The notes under the pieces are model-generated. The model did not search any database. It was not told where the DNA came from and worked only from the letters and a program-made list of their open reading frames with translations. The position numbers and the translations under genes are program-made. Of a stretch of 64,000 nt of DNA, positions 21,981-32,107 are shown piece after piece. Within the stretch, counting starts at the first letter, position 1. Each line of letters begins with the position of its first letter. Source of the DNA: Eustoma russellianum (lineage: Eukaryota; Streptophyta; Magnoliopsida; Gentianales; Gentianaceae); assembly GCA_036186865.1 (NCBI GenBank), contig AP025047.1:257820-321819 (forward strand), given 5' to 3'.

Positions 21981-23343
21981 TCAAATTCAGATGTGTCACC
22001 TTCAGGTTGCTGAACTTTCGCATCAGCGCTAAAAGGATGAAGAGCATGAACTCCTAAGATTACTTGCTTTTTTGGACAATAGAACTACTTACACAGCATA
22101 TATATATACACATTAGATCACTATCATTTTAAATACAGGGGGGAAAAACCAAGCAATCCATATAGTCTGTATCATAGTATGACGTTGACTCATAGTAAGA
22201 TTGCTCACCCTCATGAGCCTCGAAGGAAAAAAAAAAAAAGATGATCATCCTCATCAGTGCTACAAAGTTGTACGTGTATAGATCTACTCTAATCCAGAAA
22301 GTTCTTTCCGTGAAGCTTGTGTACGGTGTTCTTTGCTGTCGTGGGTATGACGGTAGATATCATTGCCTTGATCTCACTCTTAGGTTATTTTTTATTTTTT
22401 ATTTTTGCCCAGCCGTTAAGGCATAAGGTTTGTTCATGATAGCAAATGAAAGATGGCAAAGGTGACTCAACAGGGCCTGTCAAAATCAATTTACGACTTC
22501 AATAATAAACAGGGTGTACTTTTGTACAATGAGAATAATCTAGAGCTAATGTAGAGTCTTATTCAATCTTCAATCTGTTCCCATCGTGATCTCAAATCAT
22601 ACAAATATATCTTTATAGAATAAAATCAGACGTGTTTAACTAAGAATGTAATGCAATATATCTTAGTTTAATTTCTTCTACACTTACAGTTCTTTTGCCC
22701 AAGCAAAAGAAAAATGGGAAAACTATGATACATATGGTAGAATCATTCTGATAAATAGGTGTATGCTTTTGATATCACAATTTATGCCAAGGATTTTTTT
22801 CTTAAAGTGCGTATTCTCTGCATCTGATTGTGTAAATGTATTCTGATGAGATGTGGACGAAACATGCCAGTGAGCTTAATTTGGTATTTTAGTTGGATGC
22901 CATTGAGATATATAAAGTTGCAAATATTTTACATGTTCCTATTGGTTGCATCATAACAGATGGTCCTATTGACTGAGAAGCTACAGACTAATGAAGTAAC
23001 TGGAGTTCCTGAGTCAACTCAAGGACCCGATCTACTTGCTGCGAAGGATCTCCTGGCTTTGTCCCCTCAGTTAGAGAGGAAGGTGGAGGACCACCTCAGC
23101 TGTGGCAGTGGAGGGAGTGCAGTGGTAGATGAAGATGCAGCGCAGCTCGTGGATTGCGGTGATTCTTACTTCCCTGAGGATGATAACTACCCTGAATGCG
23201 TTGTCCCATTGAATGGTGTCCAATCAGAAGAAGGTGATGGTAGAGATAATGCCCACACTTACTTCACAACCACTGTGTTTGAGATGGCAGGACAGCATAA
23301 CTATGTCGCAGGGGAGCCAATGGGCTGGTGGATCTGGTCATAA
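15338..23343 (+). CDS. HAT5: HD-Zip class I transcription factor, HAT5/ATHB-1 type
   Basis: This is a nuclear transcription factor that binds pseudopalindromic CAATNATTG sites as a dimer. Four exons join in frame to 279 aa: 15338-15419, 15506-15639, 21400-21639 and 22960-23343. The N-terminal LFFDPSCHGDMLLLGN and KMEEMPKKRPFLSSP blocks resemble ATHB-1. The homeodomain starts near residue 64 and includes LEKSFEEENKLEPDRK and VWFQNRRARWK (107-117). Zipper positions are L121, L128, L135, V142, L149 and L156. The acidic C-terminus ends in GWWIWS, as in class I proteins. The 86-bp first intron is needed to keep frame; if retained, the in-frame ATG at 15484 could start a shorter protein. Intron 2 splits the homeodomain after Q72 and carries a 5.3-kb Copia insertion. 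All junctions are GT-AG, so the gene may still be expressed. Confidence 0.93.
16043..16258 (+). repeat. 5' LTR of Copia element 1
   Basis: This LTR is 216 bp, bounded by TGTTAG and TTAACA, and identical to the copy at 21165-21380. The primer-binding site begins immediately after it. Confidence 0.95.
16471..17595 (+). CDS. Copia element 1 gag polyprotein part
   Basis: This is a 374-codon frame. It has the UBN2-type gag domain of Copia elements (LNGNNYAVWAPLV near residue 54, then AKALWDGLALTYG) and a CCHC zinc knuckle CTFCGQKRHTKENC near residue 309. The product packages element RNA into virus-like particles. It overlaps the pol frame, which is offset by -1. The natural reading would leave this frame near 17508-17511, so the last ~28 codons after that point are probably not gag. 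The start is the first ATG after the leader. Confidence 0.88.
   Translation: MSNPETSEPQTPNLADLAVQVASILQNTPPKPSPSSITQLPSPLTTENLIITVKLNGNNYAVWAPLVLRAIIGRGRRHHLTGVPPPPSPTDSDFPSWEQADNSVFTWIIQTIEPTLVVNVTRYPTAKALWDGLALTYGSGTDSLRVYDLHRRASLVRQGGGSIEGCWNKLQDLWMAIDSQEPNPMTCTVDINIHNKKMETLRLFQFLTAIDEKYMAEKNDLLKRDPLPTLETAYREIRRAEGRSMVLQRNPSEEDSSSGFGHGLAAQGLATKTRESGQRRGGGQSKGRGGQASTQSSSQQRMEDKDSMVCTFCGQKRHTKENCFKLIGYPDWYEGKRHQAETGRGLGWLPWEQQQSSVEATKKTTHQRRRALKK
17511..21170 (+). CDS. Copia element 1 pol: protease, integrase, reverse transcriptase, RNase H
   Basis: About 1219 codons are open with all Copia domains in order. The protease box DWILDSGATD lies near 17890. The pre-integrase LWHRRLGHPS lies near 18283. 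The integrase D,D35E residues sit in HSDVWGP, SDNGGEY and NGVAERKNR (18457-18770). The reverse transcriptase core YVDDMII lies near 20203, and the RNase H motif TDADWAGS near 20692. No internal stop occurs. The frame is -1 relative to gag, with the change falling at the GGGG run 17508-17511. The 17511 start is only where this frame becomes readable, not an expected initiation site. Copia elements usually encode one continuous polyprotein, so this is either a one-base loss, an assembly error, or a frameshift signal. Confidence 0.9.
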   Translation: MAAMGAAAIISGGNEEDNPPEEAGSEKIGTRVEGNLNPYNPHLDFYAPNEITSLVLQVSHNYNRTPLNPAKANSAPAFSKKTNSSPELSEKSIITPRLVSNSKSTPALHHQDLLPSKLTKPTTTSHDWILDSGATDTMTYEPLDFTTSTPPKKTHIETANGTLIPVSGGGTVSVTPNLHLRNCLYVPDLSSKLLSISQITKELHCVVLMYPHFCLLQDIRSREIIGRGIEKEGLYYVTDVVQQGRSNLATGTAEQRLWLWHRRLGHPSLGYMKLLFPSLVQSGLTLSCDTCFRAKHHRSSYKANNTRVKTLFSLIHSDVWGPSPHNTTLGYQYFVTFVDDFSRVTWVYFLKNKSDLCSTFVDFYTMINTQFQTKIQILRSDNGGEYVNSGLADFLKHHGILHQTSCSHTPQQNGVAERKNRILLEMTRAMMLESHVPKTLWTEAVATAAYLLNRLPTKILDHCTPLSVLASHTEIPSILTLPPKVFGCSVFVHIPSSQRTKLDACADKCVFVGYAMSKKGYRCYNPRTRRIHITMDCTFLEHEYFYSSPSWSQGENNSVETYDWLHNPSQTEVVPTRQVGDADCAFPDKDIALASEPSSGFTLANIEQEQTQVVSSLETPILSLPEVPNNTDTPDTPDFPSIYPDICETVQDTGDISGKGIKLPPRQNRGKPPTRYSLSKVSKGAVYPIKNARGLLASVCDVTVPRTVEEALSHPEWHAAMKEEMSALLKNNTWEKVARPSGKHLVGCRWVYTVKYKADGSIERYKARLVARGYTQTYGIDYSETFSPVAKLDTIRVLFSIAANKSWPLKQYDVKNAFLHGELKEEVYMSAPPGFTEEFGENEVCRLRRSLYGLKQSPRAWFGRFTAFMKRQNYKQSNADHTLFVKRNGPRVTCLIIYVDDMIITGDDIEEMDLLKRQLFSEFEMKDLGDLRYFLGIEVERSEHGIFISQQKYILDLLAEVGMMDCKPAGAPMLVNQKLEIEGGKPDADRERYQRLVGKLIYLSHTQPDISFAVGLVSQFMHRPQVHHLEAVLRIVRYLKGTTGRGIWFKNCGHLDIQVYTDADWAGSVVDRRSTSGYFALVGGNLVTWRSKKQKVVSLSSAETEFRGIAKGVVEVLWLKKLMNDLGLQVVLPTKLMCDNKASISISENPVQHDRTKHIEVDRHFIKEKIEDKIIELPYVPSEDQLADILTKAVAGRAFDETLVKLGIVESPAQLEGEC
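21165..21380 (+). repeat. 3' LTR of Copia element 1
   Basis: This is identical to the 5' LTR. It ends 19 bp before the HD-Zip exon 3 acceptor, so its polyadenylation signals, if active, would act just upstream of the homeodomain exon. Confidence 0.95.
21640..22959. other. HD-Zip intron 3 with simple repeats
   Basis: The intron contains a (TTTTC)n run near 21807-21833 and an A-run near 21957-21980. It holds no recognisable coding sequence of its own. Confidence 0.7.
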
Positions 23344-24639
23344 ATCGTATATTCCTGCTCAGAAGTGCTGTCGTTGTTATTGTCCTTGTGGTCATGTAAT
23401 ATAATACTAACATGCTGTAGTTGCTTAGAAGAAGAAGAAAAGGCTTCGTAATCTCTAAGCAAACACATTGAAGTATTGGAAGAAGATAGTGAATGTGTTA
23501 TGGCATCAGTGGCAGAAAATGTTTAAATCAATAATAAGCTTGTGAAGCTTTGGAATTCTGTTGTTGTCCTGCCTAGAAACTCCATTTCTTCATACATCAT
23601 TCGTCCCAAAAATAATAAGCTTGTGAAGATACCAAGAATATACCACTCTTTCACTTTTGTAACATGTAGCTTAGGCTGGCAAAGTATTCACTTTTCTAGT
23701 AGTTGAATAACTACTAGAGACTTCATGTTCTCGCAGTGAAAAGACAATATAAGATTTTGTGCAAATACAATTTTGAGTTCCTTAAACAAAAAAAAATGTT
23801 TTGAATAATCAATATATACAAACACATACATACATATGTACACAGACATACATACTTCTATATGCATACATAAGTACATATATATACACATACATACATG
23901 TGTGTGTGTACACACACACATACATATATATGGTGGGAGAGGAAAATCTTTGTCAAATGACAATCACCAATTCAAATCTTCCATTCCTTACGTTTAACCG
24001 TCATTTCAAATATTTGCCCGGTAAACCAACGTTAATTAAGTACTCTATGTGTGATTAATCATATCCTTTAACTACCCTTTATTCGATGGTCAAATGGTGA
24101 CCTTTTTGAAATTTGAAAACGGGTCATACATTTGTATAGCTTAACGTAAGCAAGAAAGTTTTTGCAGTATGCTAATAACTCTGGCATGTTGTTTGATACA
24201 ATTCTTTTGCAAGTTTGACACAGCACAATATGTGCTTTTTTTATTAAAAAAATATGACAAGTGCTCAAGAATTATATACGTGTATCTGTAAAATTACATA
24301 CAGTAATTATTATTTTTCATTTATCAGCGATAATCCTATGAAGATGATCTATTTTCGCAATAGTGGCAGCTTTTTTGTTTTTGTTCTTTTTATGATGGAA
24401 TCGATTGACCATTATGTACCTTTTTGTCTTAAGAGGTTATAAGGAGAGATATTGATAACTAATGGAGGGGTAAAACTGACAGAGCAGTATTTGTATAAGC
24501 AAAGTCATGGAGTATTTGGAGGTTGTGGCCGACGGTCACATGTGATTCGCCCATGGTTGCCGGCCCAGGTCGTATATCGATTTTGCCGGCCCGCATGTCT
24601 GTATGTCTGTCTTCCGCTGGTTACAAATGCTGTCAGATC
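23344..24639. other. HD-Zip 3' flank and intergenic DNA with simple repeats
   Basis: The first part is presumably the HD-Zip 3' UTR. A complex TACA/TA/TG simple-repeat tract lies at 23810-23932. I see no further gene. In Arabidopsis I recall a large gene (MBD9) between the homologous neighbours; nothing like it is visible here. Confidence 0.55.
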
Positions 24640-24781
24640 CCTCTCTCTCCTCCTAAAACCTCCCTCTCTTCCTCTCTTTCTATCTGCGTTACTATCAGAA
24701 TACACTTCAGGCACAGCAGCCAATTGTCTGGGTCAACATTCCATCGCGGCATACACCGATCACTTCAACTCCTATTCTCTG
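24640..24781 (+). other. Probable 5' UTR exon of the ARM-repeat gene
   Basis: CT-rich leader-like sequence ends at a consensus donor (G, then GTAAGTCTCC, from 24782). The next acceptor, GCGCAAG at 26340, sits five bases before the start codon, so the leader is split by a 1559-bp intron. The transcription start is a guess. Confidence 0.6.
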
Positions 24782-25284
24782 GTAAGTCTCCTCTTTTTCT
24801 TTGTAGAACATTGTTCATTCTCTATTACTTTCTAGAATTTATGGACAGTCGCCTGTGTTTTTGGTAATGCGTGCACGATACTGCAAAATCCGTGAATGGA
24901 AGTCTTCTGGTCAAATACCAAGTCAAAATGTTGTTTACCGTATGGTCACGGCGTCGTAAGATTCGCGTATTCTTCCTCTCCTTTGTATTCGTGACTCGCG
25001 AGCAATAATTTGTTCTTCATTGTTGATTTAGTTTTTCATCTGGCATATTGTACTTTGTTTTGCTCCTGAATTGTAATCCTTTGGGTAGAAAATGACGAAT
25101 CTCTACTGGCCGCATAAACTTTGATTGGAACTGCGGTTTATCCTTATTGTTAATGGATGCTTGTTGCACTTTGACCATCAGCGTTCTAAATTTAATGCCC
25201 TACTTTTATAGTAACTGGGGGCGATATGATATAATATGATATGATGGGGTTTAAGCTCCAACAACTTCAGTTTCTACTTACAGC

Positions 25285-25852
25285 CATTGTTTCAGCCGCT
25301 GGCCTGTCCACCTTGACACCAACATCCTCTGAGAAATCACCATAAACCTACAAGAGGGATGTCCACCCAAGCGTTACATAGTTGCCTAAATACACAAAAC
25401 ATTAAAACCATCCACATTGCCTTTGTAAACTAGAACCTGGAACCAATCTGACGAATCTGAGTAGACTCGGGATAGCAGGTCCTTTTCTGCTGGTTTGCAC
25501 GCTTCTTTGCTAAACCAATGCAAAACATCCTGAGCATATAATTGTCTGTTGTTTTCACATCACTCAAGCCTCGATTGACTTGTGCCACTTGCGAACTAGA
25601 GATCTAATCTTGTCTGTGGCGAAATTCATTCCCTGAACATGCATATAAGTGAGTCATACATCTAATCAAGTATTGTCCAATTACTTATAGAGGTGATTGG
25701 TAAACAGGTATTACCCAGAAATTAGAGAGCACATTCCCCCCTTGCACATCCTCTCCTCTCAAACGGAACTTCTTGAAAGCCTGATCCTCATCCTTCTGGA
25801 GGTCAGCCAAACTGACCTCAAATACACGATGCTTTAGTCCTTCAGATGCACT
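25285..25852 (-). pseudogene. RPS3A: RPS3a (40S ribosomal protein eS1) pseudogene, antisense in ARM intron 1
   Basis: Minus-strand exon 25715-25852 reads SEGLKHRVFEVSLADLQK, then DEDQAFKKFRLRGEDVQGGN and VLSNFW, followed by a GTAATACC donor. The next exon starts at 25632 after a TTCAG acceptor with GMNFATDKIRSLVRKW. A frame change follows IEA, then DVKTTDNYMLRMFCIG and AKKRANQQKRTCYPESTQIR appear. A final fragment, VYGDFSEDVGVKVDRPA, lies near 25295-25345. These are characteristic eS1 blocks. The start of the protein, the block between IRQI and the final fragment, and part of the helix after IEA are missing. Introns are kept, so the copy arose by DNA duplication, not retroposition. Confidence 0.88.
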
Positions 25853-26345
25853 CTGTGAATGGATTAAAGCCGGTTACCAATAAGGTAACTAGAAAAAAAA
25901 AGATAATACATGGAAAGATCACCAGGCACGTATATCCATTATTTGGTACATTGATGCATAGAGATTGCTTATATAAATTTGAGGAAACGTATATCATCAC
26001 CTGTATGTCAAACAATGAGAAAATCAATGGATTTGTTAATGAACTGTAGACCTTTAATGCTTGCTTTGATAGTAAATAAAAAGGGGATCTCAGATGGCCT
26101 CATCATCTGCTAGGCAGCAAGAAAGTTTGAGGGACAAAGGTGTTGTCTTCATAATCTTGTAACTTTGGTGTTTGATTAATGAATTTCCTTTTCTCCATTT
26201 ATTTTGGCTATTCTGCTTTGAAAGTTTCCTCTTCTAAGAGGCATCCATTATTATAGAAGTTGCATGATTGTTACCTGTGCTATTCTTAAAATCTTCTTCA
26301 CTTACATTTCTTATGTGCATCTTTTGGTTCCCTGCGCAAGGTATC

Positions 26346-28418
26346 ATGTCGGAGGAAGCACTCAAGGATCTTAATGGGCTGTCTAATTCCTTGAGGAAGG
26401 ATGAAAGTTCTTGCAAAGGAAACTTGGCTAAGCCTCAAACTGAGAAAGTTAATGAAATTCCAGTGGTAGAACCTCCTGTAAACAATGGTGGTGATAGAAG
26501 TTCTGAGCCTGAAGTGAGGAATCCAGAAGTAGAATACATAGAATCCGAGAATTTGAATGGTCTAGAAGACGTGGAGTCCAGTTTGAAGGTAGAGTTTCCT
26601 TTTCTCTTCGTGTTACTGTTTTGTACATTGGTCAGCACAGAAAACTGACCATGTGCCTATGGCCTCCCAAACGTTCAATCTTGCTGATACTTTCAGTAAC
26701 CAGCATATTTGTTTGTTTCCAGACAACCTTTGATGGATTAGATTCCAAAGACTGGGTTTTGGTTTGTGAGTCACTTAACAATGTGCGTCGTTTGTCCCTG
26801 TTTCACAAGGAGATGATTCTCAGCATGTTGTAAGTCTCGAATTCCCTCGCTGATAATGTGATAAGAAAATATCCATGCCTGTAATTTTTTCTTCTGATTA
26901 AGGTCCACCATTTTCTCGGATGTCATTCATATTGGCTTTGTTTCGCTTAATAGGGGAAATATAATTCCTTTGGTCGTGAAATCCTTGAAGAACCCAAGAA
27001 GCGCTGTTTGCAAAACTGCCTGTATGGCATCCTCAGACATTTTCAAAGTATACGGTGATGAGATTATTGAATCCCTGGACCCACTGGTAAAAATTTCTCT
27101 TGTAGTTGCTTGTTTCATGTCACATACACACACATATATATGTATATATGTATGTTGGTCACATTCTTTTAATCAAACAAAAAATTAATAAACTTACTTT
27201 TGTTGATTAAATTTTTTACTGTTACGTGTTTATTAATACCTAATGCATAATATGCGTCTTTAGAATAGACATCTTTCAAAACTATCATATCCTCTCTACC
27301 GTGGTTTAGGTCTAGGTACCTAAAAGTTTCACTTGAATCTTATATCTCTACATGACATCGGCTACATGAATCAACTGTTTCTATTATGTCCCATCAGTGG
27401 CCATGTGCTTTTCAACCGTTATATTTTTGAAAGATGCGAATTCTAAAGTCACATATTATGTATTAGGTGTTAGGAGATACACAAGGAATGTATAATTTAG
27501 GCTACAACTCAAAGACAAAAATACGCAAAAAAAAAAAAAAACTAATAAATTGCAAGAAAATTGATTGATCCATATTGCCGACCAAACAGTGAAAAATGTG
27601 TGAATGATGTTGTTATTGTATCTATCTAATTTTACTCACGTGTAGCTAGTGCAACTTCTTCTCAAGTCTTCACAAGACAAGAGATTTGTATGTGAAGCGG
27701 CTGAGCGAGCTTTGGTGTCCATGACTACATGGGTTTCTCCAGCTTTATTATTACCAAAATTGCAACCTTATCTTAAGAACAGGAATCCACGAACTCGGGC
27801 AAAGGCATCAATGTGCATCTCAAGAAGTGTACCAAAACTGGTAAATGACCTTATGCTCTCTGCAGCAGCATGCGTTCTTTTTTACATTGCTGAAAATTAT
27901 TGCCTTCTTACTTTAATTAGAAGCTGTACTCTCTCATATCTTATGTGCTCCTTTTCAAGTTGGCCAGCACTGGACAGCTCATATGTGATTGTTTCTATTG
28001 CTCATCTTGTTCTCTCTAATTTGTTTCTTGTTACTATATCCGATTTCTCTCGTCTTGCCTGTTCTTGTATTATAATTATCGCGAAACTTCTTATCCATTG
28101 AATTGTTTATGATATATTGTTTTCTATTCACAGGGTATTGAAGGAATTGAAGCATATGGCATTGACAAACTGATCGAAATGGCAGTATCCCAGCTCAGTG
28201 ACAAGCTCCCTGAGTCAAGGGAGGCTGCTAGAACTTTACTGCTGGAGCTGCAAAAGCTTTATGAGAAACGTAATGTTTTAAGGGCGAATGGTGTATCTGA
28301 GGAGTTTGAATCATCTTCATGGGAACATTTCTGTCAGTCAAAGCTCTCACCTTTGAATGCTCAAGCCGTTCTTCGTGTCACCAATACAGTACGAGAGGGG
28401 CTTGTGTTGGGTTCCTAG
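26346..28418 (+). CDS. ARM/TOG-repeat superfamily protein
   Basis: Five coding exons join to 320 aa: 26346-26588, 26723-26829, 26954-27086, 27646-27840 and 28134-28418. All have GT-AG borders and the frame stays open. The N-terminal ~80 residues are polar and acidic with no domain. From about residue 82 there are helical ARM/HEAT repeats of the CLASP/TOG type: DWVLVCESLNNVRRLSLFHK, NIIPLVVKSLKNPRSAVCKT and LVQLLLKSSQDKRFVCEAAE. TOG repeats in this family bind tubulin or act as scaffolds; a microtubule role here is inference. The protein is short compared with CLASP and matches the size I recall for the Arabidopsis ARM gene next to HB1 (At3g01450). Intron 1 lies in the leader and contains the RPS3a pseudogene. 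Part of its 3' flank is duplicated at 35.4 kb. Confidence 0.88.
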
Positions 28419-31080
28419 TGTCCTAGACACAAGCTGAGTTCAGCTTGTAGAACCTTTGGTATCTGCCTTGCTTTGGGATTTTATGCCACATCTTACACTT
28501 GTAAATACCTCTAAAGTTGAGATGTTCTCGCAAGTGGTGCTACACGTTACTTGAGCTGACATTATATGATGATGTTTTGGTTGTTGTCAACTCAAAGTCA
28601 TGATTGAATCAAACCTATAGTTCACTGCTCCTCAGACTTCTCTGTTTTATTTGGCTTCCAACTCTTACCATTGGTGGTTATGTTCTGGTCTTTATTAAAC
28701 TGTTCCCTCACAACCTTGACTCTTTGAACAATGTTTTAGAAGAGAAATCAGCAGATAAGGGGAAAAAGAAAAAACTAACACAATAAAGGAGAGCTTGTTG
28801 CGCATTGAAGAATCAAGATAGAAAATCACCAAAAAAAAAAGAAAGGGGGGAATAGAACTGCAAAGAGTTGCACGCCGACAAAGTAAGATAAGAGGATCAA
28901 GATATGAACTATGGATTTTTCTTTTTCTCTGTACTTTTTCTTTTTTGTTTCAAGGGTGAACTGGTTTACTCGTATGTATGTTCTGGAATGCTTGCTGCAT
29001 TTCCTGCCATCCGCCTGGTTATCTGATGTTCCTTTGCTTCAATATTCTCTCTATTCCTGGTATGATCCTGCATTTTCATTTTCAGTCTTCTTTTCAGTTC
29101 ATAACAATGTAGGATTATCGTCATCTATGTCCTACATTTTCATTTTGATTCTTCTTTTGAGTTAATAACAATGTAGTATTAGCGTCATCCATGTCTGTAT
29201 CGTGGAAGTTAATTTAATTTGCAGATCGATCTTCAATTGGTTCCCAGATTCATTTCTCACCAAGATGAAAGTAGAGGAGGCGGGGAGTAGTTTGATTCTT
29301 GTCCTGTATAAGATTTGGATGGCAGTGTGCTTATGTTCTCGTTCACCATCCTAATTCATCATGGGTACCATTAGTTATAGGTTCATGATAATTGATAAGA
29401 CTGACTTTTTATACTTGTAATTACAAAAAATAAAAAAAAAAAAGAAAGAGAAAATTCTTTTATAAAAAAAAAGAAAAACTTGCCTCTTATTATCCTTTCG
29501 AAGTACAAAGTGGTAATGTTTGTTGTTCCTCTTTACTTTTGGAGTGTATGGTTGATAGACTGAAGTTAAAGTTTAGGAATACTGTCATAAGTTTGACATT
29601 GTATGCTCTGCAGAATCACCCGTTGGACATGCCATTTGGTCCTTTTCGATATGTTCTTATGATCCTATGTTTTGACTTAGCAATGCCTTGCTTATTTCTC
29701 TTACTTCTCTTTTAAAATTTAAATTGTCTCCGATTGTGATGATGACGATTATGTCATTTTGTAATGATCCGGATTCGCTTAATGGATTTTAGATTTGACG
29801 CTTGTTCGGTTGTTTGACGATCAGATTCGTCTAATCAATTTTAGGTCTGATGTCCGCTCGGGCCCGACTTTGTCACTATAGACAAACGCTACTAAATGTA
29901 AATGTCATCTAAATCGGTTTTTATTCCTCACTGGTCCAATAATAAATAATCTTTTTTGACATTTAGCACTTGTGCTATACTTATATATCATGTTAACATC
30001 CGCTTTCTTTGCAATGTGGGATATTTGTGTCTTTACATCTCACCTCGTTAATGAGTTAGCTTCCTCGTTGGACTTCTATCGACGAACCATGATCTTCTTA
30101 ACGTTCCGAGTTCGGCCTTTTCGTATCAGCGACATTTGTCAGCTCTGATATGATAATTGTAAGGACGGGTTTGCCTAACCGATTTCAGACTTGACGCTTG
30201 TTCATACCTGATATCGTCATTATGAACAAGATTACTGAATGTCAACTGAATCAAACTTTCGATTTTACTAGCCCGAAAATAATTAATTCTTGTTGACACT
30301 AAGCACTTGGGTCATACTTATATATCATATCATCATCTTTTTTCTTTTTGATGTAGGATTTTTAGATATTTACATGTTCATTTAATTCAACTTACTCGTC
30401 ATTTGTAGCCAAAATTAAATATAACTTTTCCCGTTGTTCTGTGCATCAGACGTACTTTGTTTTTCAAACTCTCGAATGTGAATATAATTATGACCAGATA
30501 GTGCAAGAAAGCTCAATGAAACTTTGATAACCCGTGACTGTCCATTGCTGATTACTCTATTAGTCCAATAGGAACGTGCCCTATAAACAAGTATAAGAAA
30601 TAGAATTTAAACTGATCTTGTAGTAAAAGTTATCGTTTCTCGGTGAAAACCAATGTTTGAATCTTATCTTTTCTTGTATGTATATATCAAGAATAAATGA
30701 ACAAAGCTAAGAAAGTGTCACATGCAGGTAAAAAAAAATGTCTTCCCTTCGCCTAGGTCTTCACTCTATTACGGCGATAGTAACATAACAAGGCTACGAA
30801 CGTGTGACCTGTAAGTATAGTGCAATAAAATGTCCTTGTCTTAGAATTAATTATTCGTCTAAGGATATCACGAAGGAATTGAGAAACGCTGGCCTGAGGG
30901 AAAGCTTGATGCTAACCCTCGTTATATTATCTTTATTCTCACTAGTTTTCCATCCCTTTCTCAAAGACAGCATAGGGTTTATGATTTATAATGATTATGA
31001 TAAAACCAAGAAGAAAAAATAATAAAAATCGACTGCTTTGCATTGACTAGCGGCTCAATGAAACAAAACTGCCTGCTACA
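28419..31080. other. ARM 3' flank; first copy of the segmental duplication
   Basis: The ARM 3' UTR lies at 28419-28600. Segments 28440-28600 and 29130-29375 recur at 35420-35575 and 35645-35885 in the same order. Within 29760-30400 a diverged two-copy repeat is visible. Each copy has a TTTAGACTTGACGCTTGTTC-like start, a GTCATCTRAATC-like middle, and a GACAY-TAAGCACTTG tail with CATACTTATATATCAT. No gene was found apart from the ARM tail. Confidence 0.65.
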
Positions 31081-31085
31081 TAAAT

Positions 31086-31268
31086 TATTGAGATACATAT
31101 TAGATAATACATATTAGATAATATATTTTGTAGATATTTTGTGTAGATAAACTTGTAACATAAGGATAGGCTTTATCCCTTTATTGTAGGCTTGGTTAGT
31201 TCACAGGAGTTTATACATACGTTACCTTGTAATCAGTTTTCCCATGAATCAAGTTATACGATTCTTCA
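31086..31268 (+). repeat. 5' LTR of Copia element 2
   Basis: This is 183 bp, identical to 34011-34193, and ends ATTCTTCA directly before the primer site. The 5' boundary is set by the target duplication and by where the polypurine tract ends at the other LTR. Confidence 0.9.
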
Positions 31269-31585
31269 TGGTATCAGAGCAAACCGCGTTTTAGTCTCGT
31301 CGATCAAATTTTCTAACGTCGATCAAAAATTTTTTTTTCGTCGGTGCAAATCAACTTTTACGTCGATCAAATTGTTTCATTTCGACTTTATTTATTTATT
31401 TATTTTTTGTCGACATCGTCAAATTCACCGTCGCATTCTTTCTGCGTCATCTGAAGCACTTGCAATCTTTTTTGCTTCATCGTCAAATATGTGTGTTGGC
31501 ATCTAATTGTGTTGTCCTCCGAAGCACTTGTTACTGTGTCATTTGAGCATTTCATATTGTTGTCTCGTTTTGATCGCATTCAGTC

Positions 31586-32107
31586 ATGGCGGTTCAATCG
31601 ACTGTCACTATCGAAGCTGCATTACCATCTTCTTTTGTCAGCCTCTCTCTTGCCCAGCAGCCCCAGTTGGCTCCGGTCGTTTTATTTACTCTTGATGGGC
31701 CACTTACCTACTTATACACATCTTCGTGTTTTTGGTTGTTTGTGTTATGGCTATACATATCATGGCTTGCATGACAAGTTTGCCCCACGTTCTGCGCCCG
31801 GTATTTTTCTTGGGTATCCCCATTCCCAAAAGGGTTATAAGATCTATGATTTGTCTAGTCGTCATATTTATGTGAGTCGTGATGTCACTTTCTATGAACA
31901 TATATTTCCATTTTCTGTGTCTTCTCGGTCTATTGGTTCTTTCCTACCAGCCTCTTTTGCACCTGAGACTTATTGCTGGGACGAGCCTCAGCCTATCGCC
32001 CCTCCTACGGATGCCACCACAGCTGAGCCGGCAGCAGTTTCACCCATTCCTGCGGTCCAGCCGGCCAGCTCAGGACCGTCCGATCTGGTCCAGGTTTCGC
32101 CCTTCCC
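31586..32107 (+). pseudogene. Copia element 2: gag start fused to integrase C-terminal remnant
   Basis: The first ~37 codons from ATG 31586 (MAVQSTVTIEAAL, ending near LFTLDG) are a gag N-terminus. A deletion joins this near 31700 to the integrase C-terminal region, now in another frame: LRVFGCLCYGY, FLGYPHSQKGYKIYD, YVSRDVTFYE. This second part leads through a proline-rich linker into the reverse transcriptase frame, but a one-base shift occurs near 32106. The product cannot assemble particles or integrate. Confidence 0.8.

Noticed and set aside
24452..24867. Open frames around the ARM leader
   Set aside because: CT-rich leader and flanking sequence; the real start codon is at 26346 after the leader intron.
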